In this document: one piece after another, positions 9,601 through 18,674 of the stretch
Position numbering within the stretch: position 1 is the first letter of the stretch
How the letters are laid out: every line of letters begins with the position of its first letter
Source: Candidatus Nitrosomaritimum khambatensis
Lineage (GTDB): Archaea > Thermoproteota > Nitrososphaeria > Nitrososphaerales > Nitrosopumilaceae
Assembly: GCA_011773785.1 (NCBI GenBank)
Contig: WVWY01000002.1
Location: 955-41,721, forward strand
Direction of reading: 5' to 3'
DNA: 40,767 nucleotides
Program-made: the position numbers and the translations under genes
The notes under the pieces: generated by a model
What the model was told of the DNA's origin: nothing
Seen by the model: only the letters and a program-made list of their open reading frames with translations
Databases searched by the model: none

Positions 9601-9633
9601 AGCGGAACACAAAGCGGAACATCAAATTTGATG
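9601..9633. promoter_or_regulatory. Candidate operator: direct repeat AGCGGAACA x2 abutting the palindrome CATCAAATTTGATG
   Basis: AGCGGAACA at 9601-9609 and 9613-9621; perfect 14-bp palindrome 9620-9633; lies upstream of the minus-strand regulator. Confidence 0.45.
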
Positions 9634-9801
9634 AAAAAATTGTGTAAATTTGAGGATTTTTGATGCGGGCAAAGATTTTACTAAAATTTTTGTGCCTAGT
9701 AGAATGAGACAAAATTGATGATGTTTTGATAAATTTTCCAAAAATTGAATTTCTAAAATTTTCTAATAATTTTCGTAATTTTTACCAAGTTTTGTGATTT
9801 T

Positions 9802-9813
9802 TTTGTATATAAG
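9802..9813 (+). promoter_or_regulatory. Archaeal TATA-box-like element
   Basis: TTTGTATATAAG about 40-55 bp upstream of the 9850 ORF. Confidence 0.45.
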
Positions 9814-9849
9814 GAACAGGACGTTTCATTACCATTCCTAAACTATTAT

Positions 9850-10551
9850 TTGGAATATTCTCCATTAATGCAACAATTCCGTAATAATACCTTCAGAGTA
9901 GTTGGAATCCTATTGATGTTATCAACTGCACCATTAGGGGTTAGCTATTCTTATGCAGATATTGAAGAAAATCCTGAATACGAAGAAATTCCCTATGATC
10001 CGAAACTTGGGGAATATACTGTATTAGATGAAATTCAAGTTATTCTTGTAGAGAAAGTAATAGATGGAAAACTAGAAGAAATTGAATTCGTTTTACCAAA
10101 AGATACCGTCAAAGAGGATTTTGATAGAATACTTTCCTTAGAAGGAACTTCCAGTTGGTCATACGTGACCTATAAAACGTATAATTCAGGAATCGTTCTT
10201 TTTGATGGAAAAGTATCCAAATTGGGACAACAATTTTGGAAAATATCGCTAAGTGGTACTTTGAATTTATCAAAGGGTGAATTAAATCTAGATTTTAGCG
10301 GAAAATCCAATAATTCCACAAACTCAACCAGTCAAAATTCTTCAGAAGCCCTAGATTATAGGGTGATATTTTCTGGGAATTTGGATGATTCTGATGAGGA
10401 AAATGTATTTGCAATTGCATTCATGAATTCAAGTCAGAGTTCTGAAACGGTAAAAAATTTCAAATTTCTTCAATTTGGAAATCTAACCTCTGAAAATGGA
10501 AAAAATTCCGGATGGGATCAACAAATAAGAAATCCGAGTTTGGTAATTTAA
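9850..10551 (+). CDS. Hypothetical secreted protein (start may be ATG at 9868)
   Basis: 233 aa, TTG start; hydrophobic N-terminal segment VVGILLMLSTAPLGVSYSYA; Ser/Asn-rich middle. Confidence 0.65.
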   Translation: MEYSPLMQQFRNNTFRVVGILLMLSTAPLGVSYSYADIEENPEYEEIPYDPKLGEYTVLDEIQVILVEKVIDGKLEEIEFVLPKDTVKEDFDRILSLEGTSSWSYVTYKTYNSGIVLFDGKVSKLGQQFWKISLSGTLNLSKGELNLDFSGKSNNSTNSTSQNSSEALDYRVIFSGNLDDSDEENVFAIAFMNSSQSSETVKNFKFLQFGNLTSENGKNSGWDQQIRNPSLVI

Positions 10552-10652
10552 TTACCATTTTTTTCTTTTTTTAATGACAAAAATTCATTCTTTGGGTCAG
10601 TTTTGAGAATACATAATAACTTTTTATGCTTATTTTTTAAATAAATTATAAA

Positions 10653-11183
10653 ATGTTTGATAGGTTCAAGAAGCAAGAAGGCGGTGAAATGGTTGAAGAA
10701 AAACCTATTGAAGAAGGTATGGAGGAAGATATGATGGAAGAAAAGGAATTGGACGAAGAAAAGGAAGTAAAAGAGGAACCCACAGAGTTAGAGCCCTCAT
10801 TCTCAGAAAAATCAAGTGAATTAGGTATAGGAGACCTTATGGATAAAAGAGCCAAACTTGATGAGGCCATTGATTATGTAGGCTTGATGATCAAAAATTT
10901 GAAAGATAAAAGAACTTCGTTAGAAAAAGATGTAGAACAGGAATCTGTTGACATTAAAAATCTCAAAGAAAAATTAGAAAAAGTAGGTGCCTACATTGAT
11001 GAAGAAAATCAAGGTATCAAAGATTTAACTCATAAACGAGCACAGGTAGAAAAAGAAGCAGATGAAGTAGGGTCTTTGATTAATACATTAAAGGATAAAC
11101 TTTCTGGGATTGACAAGATTGTAGATGATGAAGGAAGTAGAGTAAAAAAGATAAAAGAAACTAGAGAATCTCTTGAAAGTTAA
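10653..11183 (+). CDS. Acidic N-terminus plus coiled-coil protein with 21-residue repeats
   Basis: 176 aa; five consecutive 21-aa units from LMDKRAKL... to LKDKLSGI... Confidence 0.75.
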   Translation: MFDRFKKQEGGEMVEEKPIEEGMEEDMMEEKELDEEKEVKEEPTELEPSFSEKSSELGIGDLMDKRAKLDEAIDYVGLMIKNLKDKRTSLEKDVEQESVDIKNLKEKLEKVGAYIDEENQGIKDLTHKRAQVEKEADEVGSLINTLKDKLSGIDKIVDDEGSRVKKIKETRESLES

Positions 11184-11195
11184 TTAGAATTTTAT

Positions 11196-11840
11196 TTATA
11201 GAAATTTTGTGGATGATGTAGTTGCACTAGCTGATGCAGGTACCGATGGGAATAAATCGCCAGTAGAGTTTTCTGCAACCGCTGCTGCTTCTTGTAAGAT
11301 CTTTTCTGATTCCATGTTAGTGGTTTCATCAATACCAAAAGCACCATCACCTGAGAAACTTTCTGTCATAAATCCTCCTAACATATCTGCCATCTGACTA
11401 ATTTCTTGTTCAGCTCCTGGCATTATTTTTCCTAATGAGGATTTTAGATTTTTCATTAGACCCATTGTTGGCATGATAGTCATTACAGTATCACCAAGGT
11501 CATTTGTAGTAGTTAATCTTAATTCAATTCTTTCCAGAGCAATTCTAGCGTTGCTTAAAATTTTGGTAACCTTTCTAACTTCTGCTAATTCATTTGATAA
11601 TACTTTGCTGGTTTGAGTGTCATGTTGTTGGGTTGCTTCAACAATACGTTGAAAAAGTTTACCATCACGTTCTTGTAATTTTGTTATCATGTGGTCAAGT
11701 TTAGAAATTTGTAAACTTAATTTTTTAATTGCTGCCTGAACTCTTGGTTTAAGCGCACCTTTTGGTTTTATTACATCATTAATTCGTTCTGTAAATCCTG
11801 GCTGTGGTTGTTTTGTCCACTTATCTTGTAACGTTGGCAA
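11196..11840 (-). CDS. cdvB: CdvB-family ESCRT-III (Snf7-like) protein
   Basis: LKPRVQAAIKKLSLQISKLDHMITKLQERDGKLFQRIVEA...NELAEVRKVTKILSNARIALERIELRLTT Snf7-type helical core. Confidence 0.85.
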   Translation of the reverse strand: MPTLQDKWTKQPQPGFTERINDVIKPKGALKPRVQAAIKKLSLQISKLDHMITKLQERDGKLFQRIVEATQQHDTQTSKVLSNELAEVRKVTKILSNARIALERIELRLTTTNDLGDTVMTIMPTMGLMKNLKSSLGKIMPGAEQEISQMADMLGGFMTESFSGDGAFGIDETTNMESEKILQEAAAVAENSTGDLFPSVPASASATTSSTKFL

Positions 11841-11994
11841 TGCATTCAGTCTTAAAGTTGATACTTAATTTCAGGTGTAAAGATTGATTCACAGTACATA
11901 AAATTTCCCTAACAAAGATTGACTCAGAATTAATTTGGTAGAATTAGGCATAATTAGAAATTTATTTTTATAATAAAACGTGATCTGAATCAAA

Positions 11995-12426
11995 ATGAAT
12001 AAAAAAATTGTGCTAATTATTCCAATTATCATTGCTATAATTGTCATAATAGGTAGTTTTTCACAGGAATCAGATATCAAAGATGGGCCTGCCTTCCATA
12101 TTACTTTGGCCAGCCCTGAACAATATTCAAATGGTGTTTATTCTAGTAATTTTGACTTAAGGAAGGGAGATTATTTTTTTAGATTTGTTCCTAATGGAGA
12201 TAGTCCTAAAACTTTATCGATATCACTAAATGGTGAAGAGTTTTCTTTTTCAGAAGATTTCATGTTAAAGGGCGAACTTCACAAGACTGGAATCTCTGAA
12301 TATTATACCTGGGATTATGAGGGCCAAAAGGAGATTCAACTTTCTTCTGACCAAGAAATTTCAATTTTGATTAATCCAAATGGTAATGTTCTTGGCAGTG
12401 TATCAGTTGATCTAATAGAAAATTAG
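11995..12426 (+). CDS. Small membrane-anchored/secreted hypothetical protein
   Basis: N-terminal TM KIVLIIPIIIAIIVIIGSF. Confidence 0.6.
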   Translation: MNKKIVLIIPIIIAIIVIIGSFSQESDIKDGPAFHITLASPEQYSNGVYSSNFDLRKGDYFFRFVPNGDSPKTLSISLNGEEFSFSEDFMLKGELHKTGISEYYTWDYEGQKEIQLSSDQEISILINPNGNVLGSVSVDLIEN

Positions 12427-12524
12427 GGGCGTGCCCCCCTTACTGCAGAACTTTGAGAGATTTCCTCTCGTGGTCAGGTCATCAAATGCCTGATTTCCCT
12501 TTTCGTTCTGCGGGGCCACGCTTC
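12426..12524 (+). ncRNA. Putative structured ncRNA with a branched fold
   Basis: GGGGCGTG/CACGCTTC closing stem (12426-12433 with 12517-12524), CCCC/GGGG, GCAGAAC/GTTCTGC (12445-12451 with 12505-12511), hairpins GAGAG-ATTTC-CTCTC and TCAGG-T-CAT-CAA-ATG-CCTGA; GC-rich island in AT-rich DNA. Confidence 0.65.
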
Positions 12525-12854
12525 TTTATTCGATAGATTTTCTGTCCATCGACATTAAACGATATAGGAATTTTAGCTATTTATGATTTAATAATAATTT
12601 TTATACATTTTTTAAAAATTATTGAAATTCCTTACATAAATTTTTAGTACCAATTAAACACCTGATTCTCAATTGGTTTACCTAAATTTGTTATTTTCAA
12701 AAAATTTACTCAGTTTTGGAAAAGTTAGATGGAATTTTCTAAATTAATTAAATGAAGAAAATTTTGAAAATTGAAAAAATTGATTTGCAAATATTATTCA
12801 ACAAAATTTGCGGATTCTTGGTAGTATAAATTACGAATTTGGCCCGTCGAATTT

Positions 12855-13598
12855 ATGAGATTTAATGACAAAGTTGTGATTGTTACTGGAGGTAGTCGAG
12901 GTATAGGACTGGAAGCTGCAAAAGCATTTAGTAAAAACGGAGCATCTGTTGTAATTACTGCAAAAGATTCGGAAAAGTTAGAAGAAGCAGCTCAAAGTCT
13001 AGCAAATACAATTTCTATTCCAGCGGATATAAGAAAAGAAGAAGATGTTAAGAAGGTAGTTGATAAAACCATAGAAAATTTTGGTAAATTAGATATTTTA
13101 GTAAATAATGCAGGTATTCTTCCAAAAATCAAACAACTACATGAAATTTCAGAATCTGAATGGAAGGAAGTTTTAGATGTAAATTTGAATGGGCCTTTTA
13201 GGTTTACCAAGTATTCAATACCTTATTTACAAAAAACCTCGGGTGTTATCATTAATGTTTCCTCAGATGCTGGGTTGAAGGCTTATGAAGGATTTAATGC
13301 TGATGCGTATTCAGCATCCAAGGCAGCTTTAATTGTTCTGACTCAATGCTGGGCACTAGAATATGCAAAAGACAAGATTAGGGTAAATTGCATTTGTCCT
13401 GGTGTTGTTAATACAGATATGACTAAGCCGTTTTTGAAGACTGATAAAGACAGGGAATTTATGGATAAAGATCATCCTTTAGGAAGAATGGGAGAACCAG
13501 AAGAAGTAGCAAAATCAATTTTGTTTTTAGCTTCTGAAGATTCTTCATGGACTACTGGAGCAATTCTTGCGGTTGATGGAGGTCAGTCGACAAAATAA
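12855..13598 (+). CDS. SDR family oxidoreductase (FabG/glucose-dehydrogenase-like)
   Basis: VTGGSRGIGLEAA, NNAGILP, YSASKAAL, CPGVVNTDM. Confidence 0.9.
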   Translation: MRFNDKVVIVTGGSRGIGLEAAKAFSKNGASVVITAKDSEKLEEAAQSLANTISIPADIRKEEDVKKVVDKTIENFGKLDILVNNAGILPKIKQLHEISESEWKEVLDVNLNGPFRFTKYSIPYLQKTSGVIINVSSDAGLKAYEGFNADAYSASKAALIVLTQCWALEYAKDKIRVNCICPGVVNTDMTKPFLKTDKDREFMDKDHPLGRMGEPEEVAKSILFLASEDSSWTTGAILAVDGGQSTK

Positions 13599-13639
13599 AT
13601 TCACATGAGTTTAATATTCCCTAGATTGTAGTAAATACG

Positions 13640-13846
13640 ATGAAAGACAAAAAAAAGAAAGCAAAGTTGATAATTTTACTAGGAATAATTTGGGTAGTAA
13701 TCACTTTACCATTACCTTGGATAATTAATAATCCACAGGTTTCTGAATCACAGTTTAACATTATACTGTCTATAGTCGGCATAATGTCAATTCCATTTAT
13801 CATGCTAGGAGTAGCATGGACATTAAAACCAGAACTAACAACGTAG
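13640..13846 (+). CDS. Small two-TM membrane protein
   Basis: 68 aa hydrophobic ORF. Confidence 0.55.
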   Translation: MKDKKKKAKLIILLGIIWVVITLPLPWIINNPQVSESQFNIILSIVGIMSIPFIMLGVAWTLKPELTT

Positions 13847-13855
13847 GTATTTCCA

Positions 13856-14671
13856 TTGAATCAAATTCCAATAGAAGATAGATTACCAGAGTTAGATGTT
13901 GCTCTAAGGGCAGCATTAGAAGCGGGAGATACAATACTTGGTATTTATGAAGAGAATTATGAAACTTCAACCAAACATGATGACTCTCCAATAACAGAAG
14001 CTGACCTGAAAAGTAATGAAATTATCAAGAAAATACTTTCAACCACAGAACATCAGATTTTATCTGAAGAAGACAAAGATGACCAATCTAGATTGTCTGA
14101 GGCAATAATATGGATAGTAGATCCCTTAGATGGGACTTCTGATTTTATAGACAAGACCGGTGAATTTACCGTAATGATTGCTTTAGTAAAAAACAAAGAG
14201 CCTATTTTGGGAGTGATTGGATGGCCTACTGAAAAAACTATTTTTGCTGCACAAAAAGGTAAAGGAGCATTTAGATATTCTAATGATGAGTGGAAAAAAA
14301 TTTCAGTAACTGAAATTTCTGATTTACAAAATTGTAGAGCAGTAGGATCAAGGCATCATCTTTCTGATAGGGAAAAGATGTTTATTGAAAAATTAGGAAT
14401 TAAAAATTTTACAAGTATTGGAAGCTCATTAAAGGTAGGAAAAATTAGTTCGGGGGAAGCTGAAGCATACATTACAACAACTAACAAAATGAAAGAATGG
14501 GATTCAGCTGCTTCTCATTGTATTATTTTTGAGGCTGGGGGAAAGATGACTGACATGAGCGGAAATGGATTAACTTACAATAATGAAATTGTTAATCACC
14601 AAAATGGGATTTTAGTAACTAACGGTTTGATTCATAATAAAATAGTGGAAGAATTTAAAAAATTAGATTAG
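13856..14671 (+). CDS. Inositol monophosphatase-family / 3'(2'),5'-bisphosphate nucleotidase (CysQ-like)
   Basis: ILSEEDKDD, WIVDPLDGTSDF, WDSAASHCIIFEAGG motifs. Confidence 0.85.
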   Translation: MNQIPIEDRLPELDVALRAALEAGDTILGIYEENYETSTKHDDSPITEADLKSNEIIKKILSTTEHQILSEEDKDDQSRLSEAIIWIVDPLDGTSDFIDKTGEFTVMIALVKNKEPILGVIGWPTEKTIFAAQKGKGAFRYSNDEWKKISVTEISDLQNCRAVGSRHHLSDREKMFIEKLGIKNFTSIGSSLKVGKISSGEAEAYITTTNKMKEWDSAASHCIIFEAGGKMTDMSGNGLTYNNEIVNHQNGILVTNGLIHNKIVEEFKKLD

Positions 14672-15178
14672 ATTTCTTTGTTTGAGGAAATCTTTTACTT
14701 TTTGTGCACTGGCATCTAAGGATTCATGTTCAGTGTCTACAATAAGATCTGCCTTTTCTGGAGCTTCGTAAGGATCATCTATTCCAGTAAATCCCTTTAT
14801 CTCACCTTTTCTTGCTTTTGCATACATTCCTTTAACGTCTCTTTTTTCACATTCTTCAAGTGAACATTTTACATAACATTCTGCAAATTGTTCTCCTGCA
14901 TCGATGATTTCTCTAGCATTTTCTCGATTTTCAAGATATGGAGATACTAAAGAGACAGCACTTGGAACACCATGTTTTAGCAAAAGTTTAGCTAAATGAG
15001 CCACTTTTTTGTTATGTTCATCTCTTCCAGCTTTTGAGAAGTCTTTTGGAGAGAACCATTCTCTTAATTCATCACCATCAAGCATAGCAAGGTTTGGAAT
15101 GTCTTTTTGCAAATCTTTGACAATTGTGGTCTTACCTGAACAAGGAAGTCCTGTCATCCAAAGAACAAATGGTTTCAT
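14663..15178 (-). CDS. cysC: Adenylylsulfate (APS) kinase
   Basis: WMTGLPCSGKTTI P-loop, LDGDELREWFS, SVSLVSPY, KGFTGIDDPYEAP. Confidence 0.92.
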   Translation of the reverse strand: MKPFVLWMTGLPCSGKTTIVKDLQKDIPNLAMLDGDELREWFSPKDFSKAGRDEHNKKVAHLAKLLLKHGVPSAVSLVSPYLENRENAREIIDAGEQFAECYVKCSLEECEKRDVKGMYAKARKGEIKGFTGIDDPYEAPEKADLIVDTEHESLDASAQKVKDFLKQRNLI

Positions 15179-15215
15179 GGATTGAAATGAAGAAATTGGC
15201 CATAAAGAGCTTACG

Positions 15216-15758
15216 TTAGAACTGAAACCAGGGTTGGCTTTCTAGGTAGTCTATCTCTTTTATCATATCTTCTTTCTTTTTTGTTATAGCTATGACAGAT
15301 CTATATTGCTCATACATTTCTTTTTCTTCTTCTGGAGATAATACGTCTGCTTCGGCTTGATCAAAAAATTGGTTTTCTTTGTTTAGATGATCAAAAAGAT
15401 AAACTGAATATGTTCTCAAAAATCTAGAAACAGGTTCTCGAGCATCTTCCCCTTTTTTCCATCTTTGCAAATGTTTAGAAATTTCTCTTGCAATATTTCT
15501 TCCAAATTCATGTTCAATCATAAATTTACGAATTTCTTCTTTTAAAGTGTCATAACTTGCCACACAAGGAAAATACGAATCTTCTTCTCTTGAATGATGA
15601 ATCGCATCTACAAATTCATAAATAATCAGAGTGATTTTTTCAATATCTGAAAAAGGAATGTTTGAGCCTTTTGAAATTTTATCTGCGCATTTTTCAGTAA
15701 TTATTTGTAATCTTCTTACTTGATCATGATCTGCTCTTAGTTCTCCTGTTGCACTCAA
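15216..15758 (-). CDS. Hemerythrin/HHE cation-binding domain protein
   Basis: ADHDQVRR, HHSREEDSYFP, EHEFGR, FDHLNKENQFF. Confidence 0.85.
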   Translation of the reverse strand: MSATGELRADHDQVRRLQIITEKCADKISKGSNIPFSDIEKITLIIYEFVDAIHHSREEDSYFPCVASYDTLKEEIRKFMIEHEFGRNIAREISKHLQRWKKGEDAREPVSRFLRTYSVYLFDHLNKENQFFDQAEADVLSPEEEKEMYEQYRSVIAITKKKEDMIKEIDYLESQPWFQF

Positions 15759-15884
15759 TAAAAAATAAAGATCTAGGGTAAAATTTAATGTGTTCTAAAA
15801 TACATAAAAAATTCCAATAAACCCTGAATCAACCTCAGTTGACTAATTTGCATTTTAATACCTCCTAATAAGACTCAAAAATGT

Positions 15885-17267
15885 ATGAATCCAATTTTTT
15901 TCGGAGTACTAGAATTAATCCGAGGCCAAGTAGAGGGTTTTCCTGGTTTGGGTGGTATTAATTCTGGATTTATTTTAGAAAAAATTAACGAATTTCAAAA
16001 TTTTATTAGTACTTTAAGTCAAGAAGGTCCAATTGCATCTGCACATGTAATTTTGCTTGCTGCAGGAGTTGTAATATTTCTAGGGGTAGCCGGGGAGGCT
16101 TTTTTCAAAAAAACAGGAATTCCAGATGTTGCATTTCTAATGATTCTGGGAGTGATTATTGGTCCAGTATTTGGAATCATTCAACCAGAAGCTGTGACAC
16201 AAATTGTACCCTACTTTGCTGCTTTGGCTTTAATTATCATCATGTTTGATGGTGGTTTGAATATAGATCTTAAACACATGGTAAAAACTGCTCATTTTTC
16301 CTTTACATTAGCCATTCTAGGGTTTATTCTGTCAGTAGCTATTGCAGCTATGGCTGTTCATTATTTACTTGATTGGAATTGGATGGAGAGTATTTTACTT
16401 GGATCAATTGTTGGAGGAAGTAGTTCAGTAATCGTTTTTGGTTTGGTTCGAAATATTAGAATTTCAGAAGAAACAAAACATATGCTAAGTTTTGAATCGG
16501 CTTTAACTGATATTTTAGCAACTATTATTGCCTTTATTCTATTTGAAGCGATTCTTGTAGGTCAATTTGATCTTCAAGTGTTAGAAGAAACTCTGGGAAG
16601 GGCTATAATCGTGGGGTTAGTTTTGGGATTTGGTGTAGGAATTCCATGGATGTATGTTTCGACAAAGCTAGGAAATGCACAACATGCATACATGCTAACA
16701 TTAGGAATTTTGTTTGTACTGTTCTTTTTGGCCAACTCATTTGGAGAATCAGGAGCATTAACAGCTCTTGTATTTGGATTAATGCTTGGAAATAAGAATC
16801 ATCTTGCTAGAATTTTAAAATTCAAACTTCCCCGAATTGAATATGATGATCCTACTCATAATCAATTAACCTTCCTAGTAAGGGCATTCTTCTTTGTTTT
16901 TGTCGGTTTGATGGCAACAATAGGCCAGTATGAGTATATTATTCTTGGAATAGGAATTACAATTCTTATTTATTTTGGACGATTAATTGTTGGAAAAATT
17001 ACTCTGACCAAAAGATTTTCTAAATTGGACAGACATGTGACTTATTCTATGATTCCTAGAGGTTTAGCAGCTGCGGTGTTAGCTACATATCCTATAACAC
17101 TTGGCATGCCAAATGCCGAAATATATCCACAAATTGTTTTCTTTATTATTTTGTCTTCAGTAATTATTACCACAATAGGATTGGGAAGATCAAAAAGAAT
17201 CCCTCCACCAGAACCAAAAGAGGGGGGATTTGTCAAAAAACCTCCTGAAGAACCTAAGAAAGAATAG
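15885..17267 (+). CDS. CPA1-type Na+(K+)/H+ antiporter (NhaP-like)
   Basis: 12-13 TM segments; FDGGLNIDL, ESALTDILATI (ND motif region), RGLAAAVLATYP. Confidence 0.88.
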   Translation: MNPIFFGVLELIRGQVEGFPGLGGINSGFILEKINEFQNFISTLSQEGPIASAHVILLAAGVVIFLGVAGEAFFKKTGIPDVAFLMILGVIIGPVFGIIQPEAVTQIVPYFAALALIIIMFDGGLNIDLKHMVKTAHFSFTLAILGFILSVAIAAMAVHYLLDWNWMESILLGSIVGGSSSVIVFGLVRNIRISEETKHMLSFESALTDILATIIAFILFEAILVGQFDLQVLEETLGRAIIVGLVLGFGVGIPWMYVSTKLGNAQHAYMLTLGILFVLFFLANSFGESGALTALVFGLMLGNKNHLARILKFKLPRIEYDDPTHNQLTFLVRAFFFVFVGLMATIGQYEYIILGIGITILIYFGRLIVGKITLTKRFSKLDRHVTYSMIPRGLAAAVLATYPITLGMPNAEIYPQIVFFIILSSVIITTIGLGRSKRIPPPEPKEGGFVKKPPEEPKKE

Positions 17268-17277
17268 GTTTACAAAA

Positions 17278-17580
17278 TTATTTTATGGACTTTAATTTTT
17301 GGTTTATTTGTTCAATGTATTTTTGGCTGTATTCTGTAAATAATCTAATTTTATCTTGAGCAAGTGCCATAGCTCCTGGTCTACTATTAACTAGTTTTTC
17401 TGCAGTGATTTGGTCTTGTAATAATTTTTGTAAAGATTCCTGATTTTGTGATTCAAGTTGTTCTGTTAGATGTTTGAGTTCATCATCAAGTAAATTTTTG
17501 GTTTCTGGAATTGCAGGTGGAATTGCACCAATGATTTCTTTGTGTGTGATTTTGCCAAATACCTTTGTATCAAGTTCCAT
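17278..17580 (-). CDS. Hypothetical helical protein
   Basis: 100 aa ORF with ATG start. Confidence 0.6.
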   Translation of the reverse strand: MELDTKVFGKITHKEIIGAIPPAIPETKNLLDDELKHLTEQLESQNQESLQKLLQDQITAEKLVNSRPGAMALAQDKIRLFTEYSQKYIEQINQKLKSIK

Positions 17581-17744
17581 TATTTACAATCTCTCTTTTT
17601 TGTATTATAAATGAAGTTTGAGTTTCTAAAAATTTCATTAGTTAATTTCGTGAAAAATTTTATTATTTATTCCCCAAGGTAATTATCAACTCTGAGATTA
17701 GAATTGTGCATATAATATGATCAAAACCGAAATTTTTGGAGAGA

Positions 17745-17954
17745 ATGACTTACTGTATCGGTAAATGCAAAAATTACAAGGCACAAAAGCCTGCTCGTAT
17801 AGGTAGATACGCTGCAGGACAAAAACGGTGTAACTATTGCGAGGTATTCGTAGATTATGAAGGGACCACGTGTCCTTGTTGCAATAGACAATTAAGATGT
17901 CTTCCAAGAAGTCGAAAGGGTAAAGAAAAGTACCTAGAACAAATAATAAACTAG
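17745..17954 (+). CDS. Small Cys-rich zinc-ribbon-like protein
   Basis: MTYCIGKCKNYKA...CNYCEVF...CPCCNRQLRC; ATG at 17745 preferred to the listed TTG at 17736. Confidence 0.7.
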   Translation: MTYCIGKCKNYKAQKPARIGRYAAGQKRCNYCEVFVDYEGTTCPCCNRQLRCLPRSRKGKEKYLEQIIN

Positions 17955-18004
17955 TGTTACCTAGGTAGAGTCCTTATTTATGAGAATATTCTATCAGTGA
18001 TATT

Positions 18005-18277
18005 ATGGCAATACCTGAAGATGTTCAAGAGTATGTTGAACAGCAGATAAAATTGATGATTTCACAGACAGAGGCTTATTTGCCATTTATCAAAGTAGCA
18101 TTTCCTTACTCAAAAAATCTGGCTGATGCGTGCTATAATCTCATAGTAGGCAGTGCAGTTTCAATTTTTGTAAATCAATATGCCATGAGATTAAAGTATC
18201 CAACCGCAGAAGATTTTACTGAGTTTGGTAAAATCATTGTAAAGTATAGAGATCAGATTGATCAGTTTTTCAAGTAA
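18005..18277 (+). CDS. Hypothetical protein
   Basis: 90 aa ORF, ATG start, adjacent to a convergent gene. Confidence 0.6.
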   Translation: MAIPEDVQEYVEQQIKLMISQTEAYLPFIKVAFPYSKNLADACYNLIVGSAVSIFVNQYAMRLKYPTAEDFTEFGKIIVKYRDQIDQFFK

Positions 18278-18670
18278 TTATTCAATTTTGATTTTATGAC
18301 CACTAATTTCCTTTGGAATGGTGATTGTAAGCCTTCCTTTATTGAATTTAGCTGAGGCTTTTCTAGAATTGATTTTTCCAGGTAAGGTTATTGTTTTTTT
18401 GAAAAATTCGAATTTTGTTTTTACACCAAATTTTTCCTCCGAGTAGATTTCTTTCAATTTTGCTTCTACTGTTACTGCATTTCCATCAAAAGTAACTTTG
18501 ATATCTTTTTTATTAACAAGTGGAAGATCAAATTCAAGAAGCCAAGTGTTTCCAAATTCTCTTAGACATGATAGGGGTGAAAGAATCTGTTGGTCAATAT
18601 CGTCACTTAGTAAAGACGAAAGTGGAGGATTAAAGATTTTGAAGTTAAAATGGTCGTCATCTAAAGACAT
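18278..18670 (-). CDS. Hsp20/alpha-crystallin family protein
   Basis: LLEFDLPLVNKKDIKVTFDGNAVTVEAK...FKKTITLPGKINSRKASAKFNKGRLTITIPK. Confidence 0.8.
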   Translation of the reverse strand: MSLDDDHFNFKIFNPPLSSLLSDDIDQQILSPLSCLREFGNTWLLEFDLPLVNKKDIKVTFDGNAVTVEAKLKEIYSEEKFGVKTKFEFFKKTITLPGKINSRKASAKFNKGRLTITIPKEISGHKIKIE

Positions 18671-18674
18671 ATTA

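Noticed and set aside
9700-9800. Repeated AAATTTTC-like strings as a repeat element
   Set aside because: Consistent with general AT-rich intergenic composition; no regular unit or spacing
10646-10870. 74-aa Ser-rich minus-strand ORF
   Set aside because: Mirror of the acidic Glu-rich N-terminus on the plus strand; typical antisense artefact
11889-12080. 63-aa minus-strand ORF
   Set aside because: Overlaps the N-terminus of the plus-strand membrane protein at 11995; its hydrophobic stretch mirrors the TM helix
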